Assembly: GCA_032718475.1 (NCBI GenBank)
Contig: JAUCBJ010001520.1
Span: 32,703 to 96,702, forward strand
Reading direction: 5' to 3'
DNA from: Nemertoderma westbladi
Taxonomy: Eukaryota; Xenacoelomorpha; Nemertodermatida; Nemertodermatidae
Length of the DNA: 64,000 bases
The position numbers and the translations under genes were made by a program. Position 1 is the first letter of the stretch; every line of letters begins with the position of its first letter. This document shows positions 10,953 to 21,800 of the stretch, one piece after another. The notes beneath the pieces are model-generated. The model was not told the origin of the DNA. It saw only the letters and a program-made list of their open reading frames with translations, and made no database searches.

Positions 10953-12540
10953 ATGGATTCCTCGATTTCTAACCTTTCTGTGAGGTCTTTTAATAGCACC
11001 GGGTTTGGGCCAGATAAGATAGATTTAATAAAATGTTTGTCCTTCGGATCTGATATACTGTGCTTGCAAGAACACTTTGTTTTAAAGGATAACCTAAATT
11101 ATATCCGCAAGGAATTTGAACCAATGTTTAAATGTTTTAACGAACCTGCGATTTTTATTAACCCTTCGCAGTCTGGCCGACCCTCGGGTGGTTTGTCGAT
11201 TTTAGTAAAAAATTAGTTATGTAAATATGTAAATTATTTTACGTCTCAGAACCACCGTTTACATGCGATTAAGTTAACATTGCCGAGCTCTACTCTAGCC
11301 ATTGTTAATGTTTACTTTCCAACCGACAGTAGATCTTTAACTGCTGTGTCAGATGAGTTTTTAACTATTCTTAATGATATACGAGAGATAATTACGAGAC
11401 TTAATTGCTGTAATGTTATGTTGGTAGGAGACTTTAATGCCGATTTTACTCGAATACAGCACATGTCGAATTATTACAGACTTTTATTAATTCCCTTGGT
11501 CTTGTAGATATGTGGTCTACATATCCGGTCGATTTTACATACCTACACACTGTTAATAACAATTCATTTGCGTCTACACTTGACCATTTTTTAGTTTCGG
11601 GTGCATTGGCTGATTATTGTACAGATGGTGGGGTAACACACATTGGTTCAAATTTTTCTAATCATAGTCCGGTATTTGTTAAATGTAATGTAGATAGTTT
11701 AGATAACGGTGGTGATACGGATCTGGCTTCACAAAATTTTATTGGTAAGCCAAGTTTTAGACGAGCCTCCAATGTTCAGAAATCTGAATTCGTCAATGTT
11801 TTAAGATCTAATGTAGATGGTATCGCTGGTATAAATTGTGCATTGTGCAATGATTTGTTTTGTGTCGATGTCTCTCATGTAAGTAATATTGAATCGTTTG
11901 TGTATAATCTGACAGAGGCGTTGAATGACGCATCGCAGTGTCTCCCTCGTCCCTCCCCTCCCAATAGTAGGACAGGTACGCCAGTAATGCCTGGCTGGAA
12001 TGAGCATGTCCGCCCTTATAAGGAGGAATGTTTATTTTGGCATAGCGTTTGGATCTCGGCCGGGAGGCCTAATGAGTCACAGAGCAATTTATTTCATTTA
12101 AGAAGAGTATCAAGAGCGCAATACAAATACGCAGTGCGGCGTTTGAAATGCAATGTAGATTCCATTCGTAGAGATAAATTCATGCAAGCCTGTCTAGAAA
12201 GTGGTTCCGATATTTTTGCTGAAATTAAGAGGCATAGGGGGAACCTATCCAACCTTAGTATGTCCGTGGATGGGGTCAATGACCCCAATGGGATTTCGGA
12301 TAAATTTGCCTCCATTTATTCCCAGCTTTACAATCAGAATTATAATGATGACATGTCTCATTTAGAATCTCTCATTAAAGATGGTATAGATAACTTAAAT
12401 CATGAGGATATGGAATGGATAACCCCCCAGTTAGTTTCTGCCGCAATAAATAAACTCCAGTCTGGTAAGTCCGATGTTGTGGGTGATTTTAATTCGGATT
12501 GTTTCTTGAACGCATCTGAGGTTTTATCGCATCCACTAGA
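10953..12540 (+). pseudogene. LINE ORF2, apurinic-type endonuclease part (frameshifted)
   Basis: Frames at 10953-11216, 11280-11507 and 11510-12586 together cover an exonuclease/endonuclease/phosphatase-fold domain: DILCLQEHF, SGRPSGGLSILV, VNVYFPTD, LVGDFNAD, LDHFLVSG and SNHSPVF (catalytic-His region). A linker to the RT follows. There is a stop near 11214 and a frameshift near 11500. The endonuclease nicks target DNA for target-primed reverse transcription. Confidence 0.75.
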
Positions 12541-12542
12541 TC

Positions 12543-14320
12543 AACTTGCTTACTGGGCGGAAAAGCCAACCAACCACAAAGGTTAAGGCTGAATCACCAG
12601 CCAATCGCCTCAATGGTTGGAAAGCCCACTTTGAAAAGCTCCTCAATAATGACAGGGTATTGCCTGATAACTTTATAGAAGTAAAAGTGTCTGAGTCTGT
12701 ACTCCCAGATATTCCCATTGGCGATATCTCCTTTGCAGAAGTGAAGGCTGCTGCAAAGAGCATTAAGACCAATCGTGCCAGTGGAGTAGATGGTGTTCCC
12801 CTGAGGTCTTTAAAATACCTGAGTGTTTAAAGCTCATCTATCCCATCATAGTAGACATGTACCGAACAACTAGAGTCCCACAAGAAATGAAAACAAATAA
12901 GTTGGTGCCAGTTCCCAAGAAGGGCAACCTAACACTCTATGGTTCTTTTCGGGGAATCTCATTGATCTCGATTGCTGCAAAGCTATACAATAGGATTCTA
13001 TTAAATCGCATCAGGGATCCCATTGAGAGACTGCTCCGTGGAAATCAGAATGGGTTCCGTAAGGGTCGTGGTACCATGGAGCCCATTTTGGCACTTCACA
13101 CACAAGGATAATTGAAGAATTATCAAAAAAGAAAGACAGGCATCTGGCTGTTATCTTTGTTGACTTCTTCAAGGCCTTTGATTCAGTCTCTCGCTCACGT
13201 ATGTTCAGCATACTTTCATTATATGGGATTCCTGATGAAATTATTGCAGCAATAAGATCAGTATACGATGGTTCGACAACATTTGTGTCTACTGTTGACG
13301 GTGACACAGAACCATTTGAAGTGTTATGGGGCGTCCTCCAAGGAGACACACTTGCACCATTCTTGTTCATTATTGTGGTTGACTATGTTCTACGCATGTC
13401 CTTAGATCATCATAATGATGATGGGGTGATGATAACTCCACCTACTGGCTCCAGAAGTCGAGGAAATCCTGCCAAGTACCTAACTGATCTAGACTTTGCT
13501 GATGACTTAGGAGTACTCTCAGAATCACTAGAGGGAGCCCAACGGCTCCTCAGCTCATTTGAACATGCTGCTTCTAGTGTTGGTCTTTTTATTAACTCCA
13601 GAAAGACCAAAATTTTGACAGTTAACTTTGAAAGTCCTCAGCAAGTCTCTGATCGGATGAGCATAAGCTCAAAGGATGGTATGCTTGAGCATGTGGACGA
13701 CTTCTGTTACCTGGGATCATGGATCCGGAAGTCAGGTGAGGACCTTCGAATACGTAAGGGAAAGGCATGGGCAGCCTTGAATAGACTTTCCAGGATTTGG
13801 AAGTCACCGAGAATTAATTGGAAACTTAAGGTCCGATTATTTAGAGCAGCAGTAGTTCCAGTACTCCTCTACGGGAGTCCATGCTGGGCTCTATCTGCTG
13901 AGGACACCAAATCTCTGGATGGCACATTCACAAGAATGCTACGCCGGGTTTATTGTGTCAAGTACAATGCACACATCTCCAACCAGACACTATATAACAT
14001 TGGAGATGTCTCATTGGTTCCCCCAAGCTTGACACTAGAACAAAATCGCCTCCGCTTTGCAGGACATTGCTTTCGCCGTGAGGACCAGCCAGTGCATAAT
14101 CTTGTACTTTGGCAGCCTCATGGAGTGAATAAGCATGGTGGACAGCCCATGACTTTCTTGAGACGCATCTTAAAGGACACTGGCCTTGAAGATGCGGATG
14201 ATCTAGCAAATGTCATGGGTGATAGGGAGTTGTGGCGGTGCAATTTTGTTGACAAGCCGGCACAGCTTTCTTAAAAATGCAGCTGCAATGCAGCATGCCG
14301 ATCCTAGTAGTAGTAGTAGC
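12543..14320 (+). mobile_element. nested RTE/Nimb-like LINE (family B), 5'-truncated
   Basis: Interrupts family C ORF2 between HPLDQL and LFNTCLMHGFVP. It encodes the RT: LNGWKAHFEKLL, ASGVDGVPL, FRKGRGTMEPILAL, VFVDFFKAFDSVSRS, GVLQGDTLAPFLF, LDFADDLGVLSES, YLGSWIRKSGE, and a long C-terminal domain (LRFAGHCFRREDQ, GDRELWRCNFVDKP). One frame of 357 codons (13201-14274) survives and the N-part is frameshifted. The 3' end is a (TAG)n run at about 14306-14320. The clade name is tentative. Confidence 0.85.
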
Positions 14321-15777
14321 GCAGTTTATTTAATACTTGCCTGATGCACGGTTTTGTTCCAAAGTTTCTTCTTATGTCATCGATAATTCCATTAATTAAG
14401 GATAAACTTGTCGATGCGGCGAGTTCGTCGAACTACCGCGCAATTGCAATATCGTCACTGATCCTGAAGACGTTTGAGTGGGTTATGGTTTTGTCTCAGG
14501 GAGAATCTCTGCAGGTAGACGAACTTCAGTTTGGGTTTCAAAAAGGTTCGAGTAGAGTACGACGTCATGTAGCTGGGCAGCTAGTGAGGTGATCTCGTTC
14601 TATTCCCGATTCTCTATGCCGGTGTATGGTTGCTTCCTGGATTTATCTAAGGCGTTTGATATGGTCAACTGGGTTTCACTATTTTTGGAGTTGATTAAGA
14701 AAGGCTTCTCCTTGTTATTCCTTAGAATGTTGCTATTCATGTACCGCGGGCAAACGTGTTGTGTTAGATGGGGTTCATCATCCTCTGAAGAGTTCCCTAT
14801 TACTAATGGTGTGCGGCAGGGGTCAGTGGCTTCACCGCTGCTTTTTTGTGTAATCTTAAATACACTTGTTGTGCGTCTTAGGGATTCTGGAATTGGGTGC
14901 CACATTGGATCTAGGTATTTTGGGGTTTTAGTGTACGCGGACGACATTTTACTATTGTGTCCGTCTATTGCTGGTTTACAGAAAATGTTGAATATATGTA
15001 GTAATTTCGCGGCCGAAAACAATATGTCTTTTAGTACCAACACGGACCCAAACAAAAGCAAAAGTAAGTGCATTCCTTTCGGTTTTTCTTGGTCACCTCC
15101 TAACTGTAATATTTTACTTAACAATACAGTATTGCCGTGGGTTAAACAGGCAACACACTTAGGTAATGTTTTTCATTTCAGTGGTAAATTTGGTGCAAAC
15201 ATTACAGTTAAACGTGGTAAATTTATAGGTAAATTGGTGAGCTTATGTTGGGAATTCTATTTTTCACATCCACATTGTTTATCAGTTTTGCAGCGTATTT
15301 ACTGTACTAGTTTTTATGGCAGTACTCTGTGGGATCTTTGGTCAGATGTTGTACGTTTAATGACATCATGGCAAATTAATGTACGTTTGGTGTGGGGATT
15401 ACCGGTAAATACCCATCGTTACATAGTTGAGGGTATTGTGCCTTTTGTACATCCATACAGTGTTATGTAGTAGATTCGTAACGTTTGCCCAGTCTCTATT
15501 ATCTAGTAATAAACCTTCCTTATATTTTTTAGCTTCACTAAGTTTGTTTGATTATCGTACAGTTTCTGGTGCTAATTTGCGGCGTATTTGTAGTAAATGT
15601 AACGTAGATTTCAGTTCCGTGTCTAAACATGTTTGTAACTCAGTTACTTGGTACCCTGACAATCGTTCCAATTCAATAATTCCGCTTTGTAGAGAAATTG
15701 TAGATTATAATTTAGGTCTTTTAGAAATTCCCGGTTTCAGTTTGGAGGAAATTAATGCTATTTTATTAAATATATGA
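14321..15777 (+). pseudogene. LINE ORF2, reverse transcriptase and C-terminal part
   Basis: Continues the interrupted family C ORF2. Motifs: FVPKFLLMSSIIPLIKDK, NYRAIAISS, FLDLSKAFDMVNW, NGVRQGSVASPLLF and YADDILLL (catalytic YADD), then a thumb and a C-terminal CSKCNVDFSSVSKHVC-type Cys/His stretch. Frame breaks lie near 14590 and 15470. Without the nested element and these breaks it would match a typical jockey-superfamily RT. Confidence 0.8.
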
Positions 15778-15935
15778 GCTAATTAATCACTTGTCGATGT
15801 CTCATTTACTCTTGTATTGCTATTCTATGTATTGCTTTATAATGTTATTTGTGCTATTTTACGTAGGGCCTACAACTCTGTACTTATATATTTTTTTGTA
15901 TAATGTACGATATGAATTAAATAAATAAATTTACT

Positions 15936-16190
15936 GGAAAGGTTTTTTTTACTAACTTGCATGATTAATTAAATTAATCTATAATTATTGATATTTATCT
16001 ATCTAAAGTTCAATTCATTAGGGTATGGACGGACATGCGCCTAATAAGGGCCTTCCAGGGCCTGAAACTACGATCCCGCTTGTCTCCAGCACAACATGGT
16101 GCACAGCGATAATACTTTTTGTTATTTTTTATTTGGTAATGTTTTAGACCTTGTTATCAATTTTATTTAAAATGAAATTTTGTTGTAGAA
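15936..16190. other. no feature seen
   Basis: AT-rich DNA with one GC-richer patch (about 16025-16110). No reading frame, RNA gene or repeat is recognised. Confidence 0.5.
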
Positions 16191-16202
16191 CAAATCTATT
16201 TT

Positions 16203-16434
16203 GTTCTAGAACGAATAAATTTTGTTCTAGAATATATATGATGTTCTAGAATATATATATATTTTGTTCTAGAATATATATATATTTTGTTCTAGAATAT
16301 ATATATTTTGTTCTAGAATATATATATTTTCTTCTAGAATATATATATTTTGTTCTAGAATATATATATTTTGTTCTAGAATATATATACTTTGTTCTAG
16401 AATATATATATTTTGTTCTAGAACGTTTTTATAA
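16203..16434. repeat. tandem array of TTCTAGAA palindromes
   Basis: Eleven TTCTAGAA octamers spaced about 18-24 bases apart, separated by (AT)n runs, within a unit of type TTTTGTTCTAGAATATATAT. The octamer equals the inverted-pair core of the heat-shock element (nTTCnnGAAn). No gene start is seen within a kilobase, so it may be just an AT-rich minisatellite. Confidence 0.85.
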
Positions 16435-18840
16435 ATATTTTTCTTTAAACCCCTTTATTGTCTGCAAAAGTGCGGATAATGAAGACTTTATGTCCGCATT
16501 ATTTTGCGGACAAAATAAAGTTATTATCCAATCAACCTTCCAAAAATGCGGATAATAAAATATTTATCCAATCAACGATCTAGAAGTTTATTATGTTGAA
16601 TTCCCATTACTTTTTCTTAGATCAGTAATTACGCTGGTAATTATTAATAAATGTTGCATTAAAATTTTAGTAAAAAAAAAGTTAGGTTACCCCCATGTGC
16701 TGAGAACTCACGCTACGCCTCTGCTAACGATAATACACTCTAACATACACATACACATATACAAGACCTTGTAAAGTTGGACATTAATAATCGTGCTCGA
16801 ATATTCATATTGTTTATCGATGCTTGTCCTTTCTCGATGTTACAATTTCTAGGTGCAACAATTCTTTCTGAAAGGCTATAATCCGCAAACCAACAGGAGT
16901 GGGGCCTTCAAAGCAGCAAAAGCTGCAAGCCATCCTAGCGAACAATATAATTATACTATGGCTAGTTGTATATTGGCTTCCGACACACACTAGAAAATGG
17001 CCATAGTATAATTATAATAGTTCGCTGATGCCTCGCAGTTTTGTCTCGCCCCACAGTCCTATACACTAACTTTGCAAGCTTTATTCCCGAAAGTTTAAAA
17101 TTGCCCTTATTGCCACATTGCCCTTGCCACCAAATCCGAATGCTTGAATGTGAGAGCCTTAGAACACTTGGTTAGGTCTTCCCGGACTGGAATACCCGTC
17201 GCCTACCCTCGTCATTCCACGGTACATGATCATGCAATCGAACATGATCACATGATTTCAAAATTATAGGTAGAGCTAGTTACAACCTTCTAATTAAGAA
17301 AAGTATCACCATCAAAACTTAAAAACCAGCGTAAATATACAACGAACCTCATTTCCCCTGAGGATACCCTCTAGTATACCCCCTCCCCTACCCACTACCC
17401 CCAAATAATTGAATAACAATATTTATTTATTAAGAATAATAACTAAGATCCTGTAGCCCTTCTGACTACATTCCGATGGTCTGAAAAAAACAGCAGCCCG
17501 ATCCAATTAAATTAAGGATGGATGGTAGAATTACTGACAGATTAATCAGACACTGATCGGTGCATATTACTTGCCAATATACGTTGCTGTGAATGTAAAA
17601 ATGGGAACAAATTGAGGGTGATACACAGCAACCGCCAAAACCAATGGAAGTCACTTGCTATCAATTCTATATACTAAGAATACCATCCTCACATCATGTT
17701 GATATTTATAGATCACAGATCATTGTAATAAAATTTCAGAACAGTAGCTTTACAAATGAAAAAAATGCAATAGAACTTCCCTTTAATAAAGATACTATAA
17801 TGATATCATTTTAATAATGAATTGAAATGTGAACTGATCTGAATGAACTGATCGCGGGATAAATACTTTTAACCAGCACCAAATAATATAAACACAATAT
17901 CACCATTTTAAAGATTAATTATTTGTATTATAGCGAACACTTACACATGTATATGTATATATATTTTAGCAAGCACCCCCAACGAAAAATGGGTGTTGTG
18001 AACAAAAAAAATTTGGAGTAAATATTTTTAACCATCACCAAATTATATAAATTCTCACCATTATTATAAAGATTATTATTTATCAAATTATATGTTGTCA
18101 AAAAATATATGCTGTTCCTTACAGGAAAAAAGTACCGGTATATATCAGAATTAGTGTACAGTATTATGCTTAGAAAAGTCTTAGCGATAAATACAAGTTT
18201 AGTAAAGTTTTAGCATAAAGTTTTCACATAAGTTTTAGCAACAATTTACAACAAGTTTATCAATAAAAACCTTTTATCAATAAAATCCTTTTATCATTAA
18301 AAACCTTTTATCAATAAAAGGCTTGTCTATGAGCACAACCATTCCCAATACCTTTTATTTGTGCGGTTTATTTTATTGACATGTGTGTTGATTAATAGTG
18401 GCTTATTTAGTGGCTGATTAGTACTTTTTTTAACAGTACTGTATTATCTTTAGTATATTTTTTAACAACGACTGCCTTCTTTGATATTACGGGTGCAATA
18501 AGGTTTCACCTTCTACCTTTTAATTTTTAATAAATAAATGATAAATAAATAAAAATAAATAAAAAATCGGTAATTATTTTACTAACTTTGAACATGTTTT
18601 TCAAAATAAGAAAATTTCCCGATTACATGATATTTTTCCTAGGCATTTTCCAGGTTTTTCCCTGTTTAATTTTTGCCCGGCCTTTTCCTGTTTTCCCGGT
18701 CGTTCGACACTCTGATACCGAACACTTACACAAGTATAAATAGATATATATTAATTAGCATGCAACAAGTAAGGGTATTTTGAAAAATCTCAAAAATTAT
18801 ATCAGCCCACATGACAATTTAGGATGCTGTTCTATAATCT
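16435..18840. other. AT-rich intergenic DNA between LINE and CAP copy 2
   Basis: No convincing exon. It holds the hairpin at 16938-17025, a loose duplication (17860-17960 versus 18020-18090, words TTTTAACCA and CACCAAAT) and short repeats CCTTTTATCAATAAAA (18265-18320). A microsatellite-like AAATAAATAAA patch lies near 18530. Confidence 0.5.
16938..17025. mobile_element. short hairpin MITE-like repeat
   Basis: Arms GCGAACAATATAATTATA... and its near-complement ...TATAATTATAATAGTTCGC flank about 35 bases. The right arm, loop and following 30 bases recur in reverse orientation at 61858-61965, including GGGGCGAG, CAGCGAACTATTATAATTAT and GGAAGCCAATAT. It is therefore a dispersed element rather than a unique palindrome. 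Confidence 0.65.
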
Positions 18841-21800
18841 TTACGTATCATATGGATATTCACCAATCATGTTTCCAGCTGGGTAATAGTCGCAGACTAC
18901 CAGGGTCATGGTGGGGCAAACCTTAACAGCACACCCAAACATCTTTGTTTTACCCCAGATCACCTGCAACAAAATTGGAAAATCTTTTGAGATGGGGCTA
19001 TTGATGTTATCTCGGTGAATTACTAATATTATTTATCTCTTATGGAAAAGGAGAAGGTTACGTTTGCATTTCATTATAAATAAAAAATAATCAGGTTTCA
19101 ATGGAATAGTTTAGTGAAATCTTTATCATATTTGTCGTTGTCTAATGGTTTCAGTAGAGGACCTAAGCCTCTACCAATATAGTAGACTTTTGATGAAGGT
19201 GTACCAGTATTAGATTCCTTTCCTACAAAGAGAAATTGTTTTGATTCTCTTAAATCCTTGATTCTCGAATCATCCATTGGTTACAGTTGGTTTATATTAA
19301 TTATACAGTATGTATTCCATTCTGTTGTACTGTTAATTTACTACGGTAGGCCCTACTGTTCGGAGTACAAATCGCAACACTGTTTCTTATTGATTGCGAT
19401 CCTTATAATTTGTATTATGAATCAAGATGTATTTAAAGAACATACGTAAGGTGGGGGTGAAAGAAAGGGTATCGCAGCGAGGTTTCTGGCTCTCCTAGAG
19501 GACTTCATCAGGCTTTATTAAAGTTAGAAGTTAATGAGAGAAGTTAAAGTAAGGGTATCGCATTAACTTCTAACTTTAATAAAACTTGCCAACACATTGT
19601 AACTTTAATAAAGCCTGATGAAGGCCTCTCTAGGAGAGGCAGAAAGCTCGATGCGATACCCTTTCTTTTTGTTACTTGTCGATGGGTGTAGACTTAGAAC
19701 CACTTTTGTTGTACTAAATGAATCAAGATGGATTCCAATGCTACCTGAAACTCAACTCTTCATTCTAGTTTCATTAAAAAAAAATATATATATCAGTGTC
19801 TAGTCGGTGGTTATTCCAGCTATAAAACTATCATGAATGACCACAAATGAGTTCAGTCAAGTTACAAATTTTACCTTTGTAAGGTAAATCTGCAACAACT
19901 CAATATACAAATATATAAATTCATGATAATGAAGGTTTTAGATGTTACCTGTGTAAAATGTCCAATACCCTGGAAATTTGAATTTGACAATGGTTCCCAC
20001 TTATTATAGAGACTAACTTCATCATACCAAGGTTTCACCACATCTAAACCATTTTCGATGCAGTTTCCTCCACTACTAGACGAACCTGCAAAGAATACAC
20101 CCATTAACATGAAATCAATGACCTAGTGTTTGAGCCATTGTGGTATTTCAGTCTCCAAATTTTATTCTTATCTCATTAAATAAAATATTCATATTTCTTA
20201 CTAGTGAAAACAACTGGCCTTTAGCACTTGTACTTCTTACTTCCAGGTACATACACATAAAAGCATCATTCTCCTCTACTATTTCCCATTAAAAAGTAAA
20301 GTATAGTAAATTTTCTTCGGCCACCAGGACAGGGATTACGCACAAAGTCTGACGAGTGCCAGTGCCAGTTATTTCCAGAGCGCCCCCCCCCCCAGAACTT
20401 TACTCCCCAGAGGAAACTCCAGTACTCATTTAGCTACCACTTAAGGATGCAAGATAGAGATGCGCCCTGGCTGGTCCCTTTAAAGCATTCGTGCCGAAAC
20501 GAAAACTGCCCTGGCCCATGTGAGGATCGAACCCACGACCTACGGGAGATGTGAATTCAATGCAACCACTACACCAAGGTGGAACACTTAGACATTAGAC
20601 ATAGCAACAGCGACCTCTTGGTCTATCTTTATATTATTATATATAAAATTATCTATATCTTGAAAGCATGGTGAACGGATAATCAACAGAAACATGTTGT
20701 TATCCCTGGGTGATGAGGATGAGGGTAAGCATGGGTGATGCTGATGTTTTTTAACTGCTGTTTTTTTACTGTTCTATTTGCTTGTGTTGTAGTTAAGAAG
20801 ATCATGGATGAATGCAGATGAAGTCAGCAATGATCCACAGTTGGACAACAGGTAAACTTGGGCACCACGGCCCGCATTGTTATGCCGCACTACAACCCCA
20901 CCTGATTTGCAGTGCAGGTCATGGTCTAAGGGAAAATGCCTCATCCCATACCCATACCAACCTTGAGACAAGTTTTCTCTCCAATAGCTGTATTTTTTAC
21001 CGAACTCTTCCATTTCATGATACTATTTTAGAATCAGATACCGACGATTCATTCCTCACATCGCCTCTGCAAACTCCAAGTGATTCTGACAGTGAAGCTT
21101 TTAAATTTTTTAAGAAAACAGGTCTGCATTTTTTGCATTTAAACGCACGATCTCTGCTTCCCAAACTTTCCGAAATTCGAATTTTAATCAATAAATCTAA
21201 CCCAGCAGTTTTAACAATCTCTGAAACTTGGCAAGATGATAGCGAAATTTATATAGAAAAATTTATATTGATAATTACATAGTTTTACGTAAGAATAGGG
21301 ACAGACATGGTGGTGGTGTCTGTACTTACATTCGATATGATTTAGCTTTTAATCGTGGGAAGATTTAGAGATTTATGAAGAAGTTTTACTGGTGGAACTT
21401 TTACTTCCTAAAACTAAACCTATTTCAATCGGTACTTTATCGGTCTTAATCGGTCTTAGGTGTTTTTAATATCTGTTACCATCACAAACTATTACTTAAA
21501 TATTACTCAAACTTTACTATAATGTAGTACCAGACGAACTGAAATTAGCTAAGGTTGTTCCTCTGTATAAAAAGAATAGTAAAGTAGAACCCTGTAATTA
21601 CAGACCTGTTAGTATCTTAAGTATTGTATCTAAAATTCTAGAACGTTCTGTTTTTCTACAGCTGGAAGCACATCTTAGTAGGCTAAATCTGATCTATGAA
21701 CTTCAGTCCGGTTTTCATAATTCATATTCTACAGACACCTGCCTTATTAACTTAACTGATACAATTAGATATAATAACGCAAAGGGTTTATATACTGGTA

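Larger units (their letters stand above)
9600..15935 (+). mobile_element. near full-length CR1/Rex-like LINE (family C), split by a nested LINE
   Basis: Order: ORF1 (9634-10899), ORF2 endonuclease (10953-12540), inserted second LINE (12543-14320), ORF2 reverse transcriptase and C-terminus (14321-15777), and a short 3' end finishing in AAATAAATAAAT (about 15917-15930). RT motifs and layout fit the jockey superfamily (CR1/Rex1-like). One stop in ORF1 and a few frameshifts in ORF2 make it inactive, but decay is light enough that it probably inserted fairly recently. Confidence 0.85.

Noticed and set aside
20503-20584. Functional tRNA gene
   Set aside because: A and B boxes are present but the acceptor stem does not pair and a SINE body follows; treated as the SINE head.
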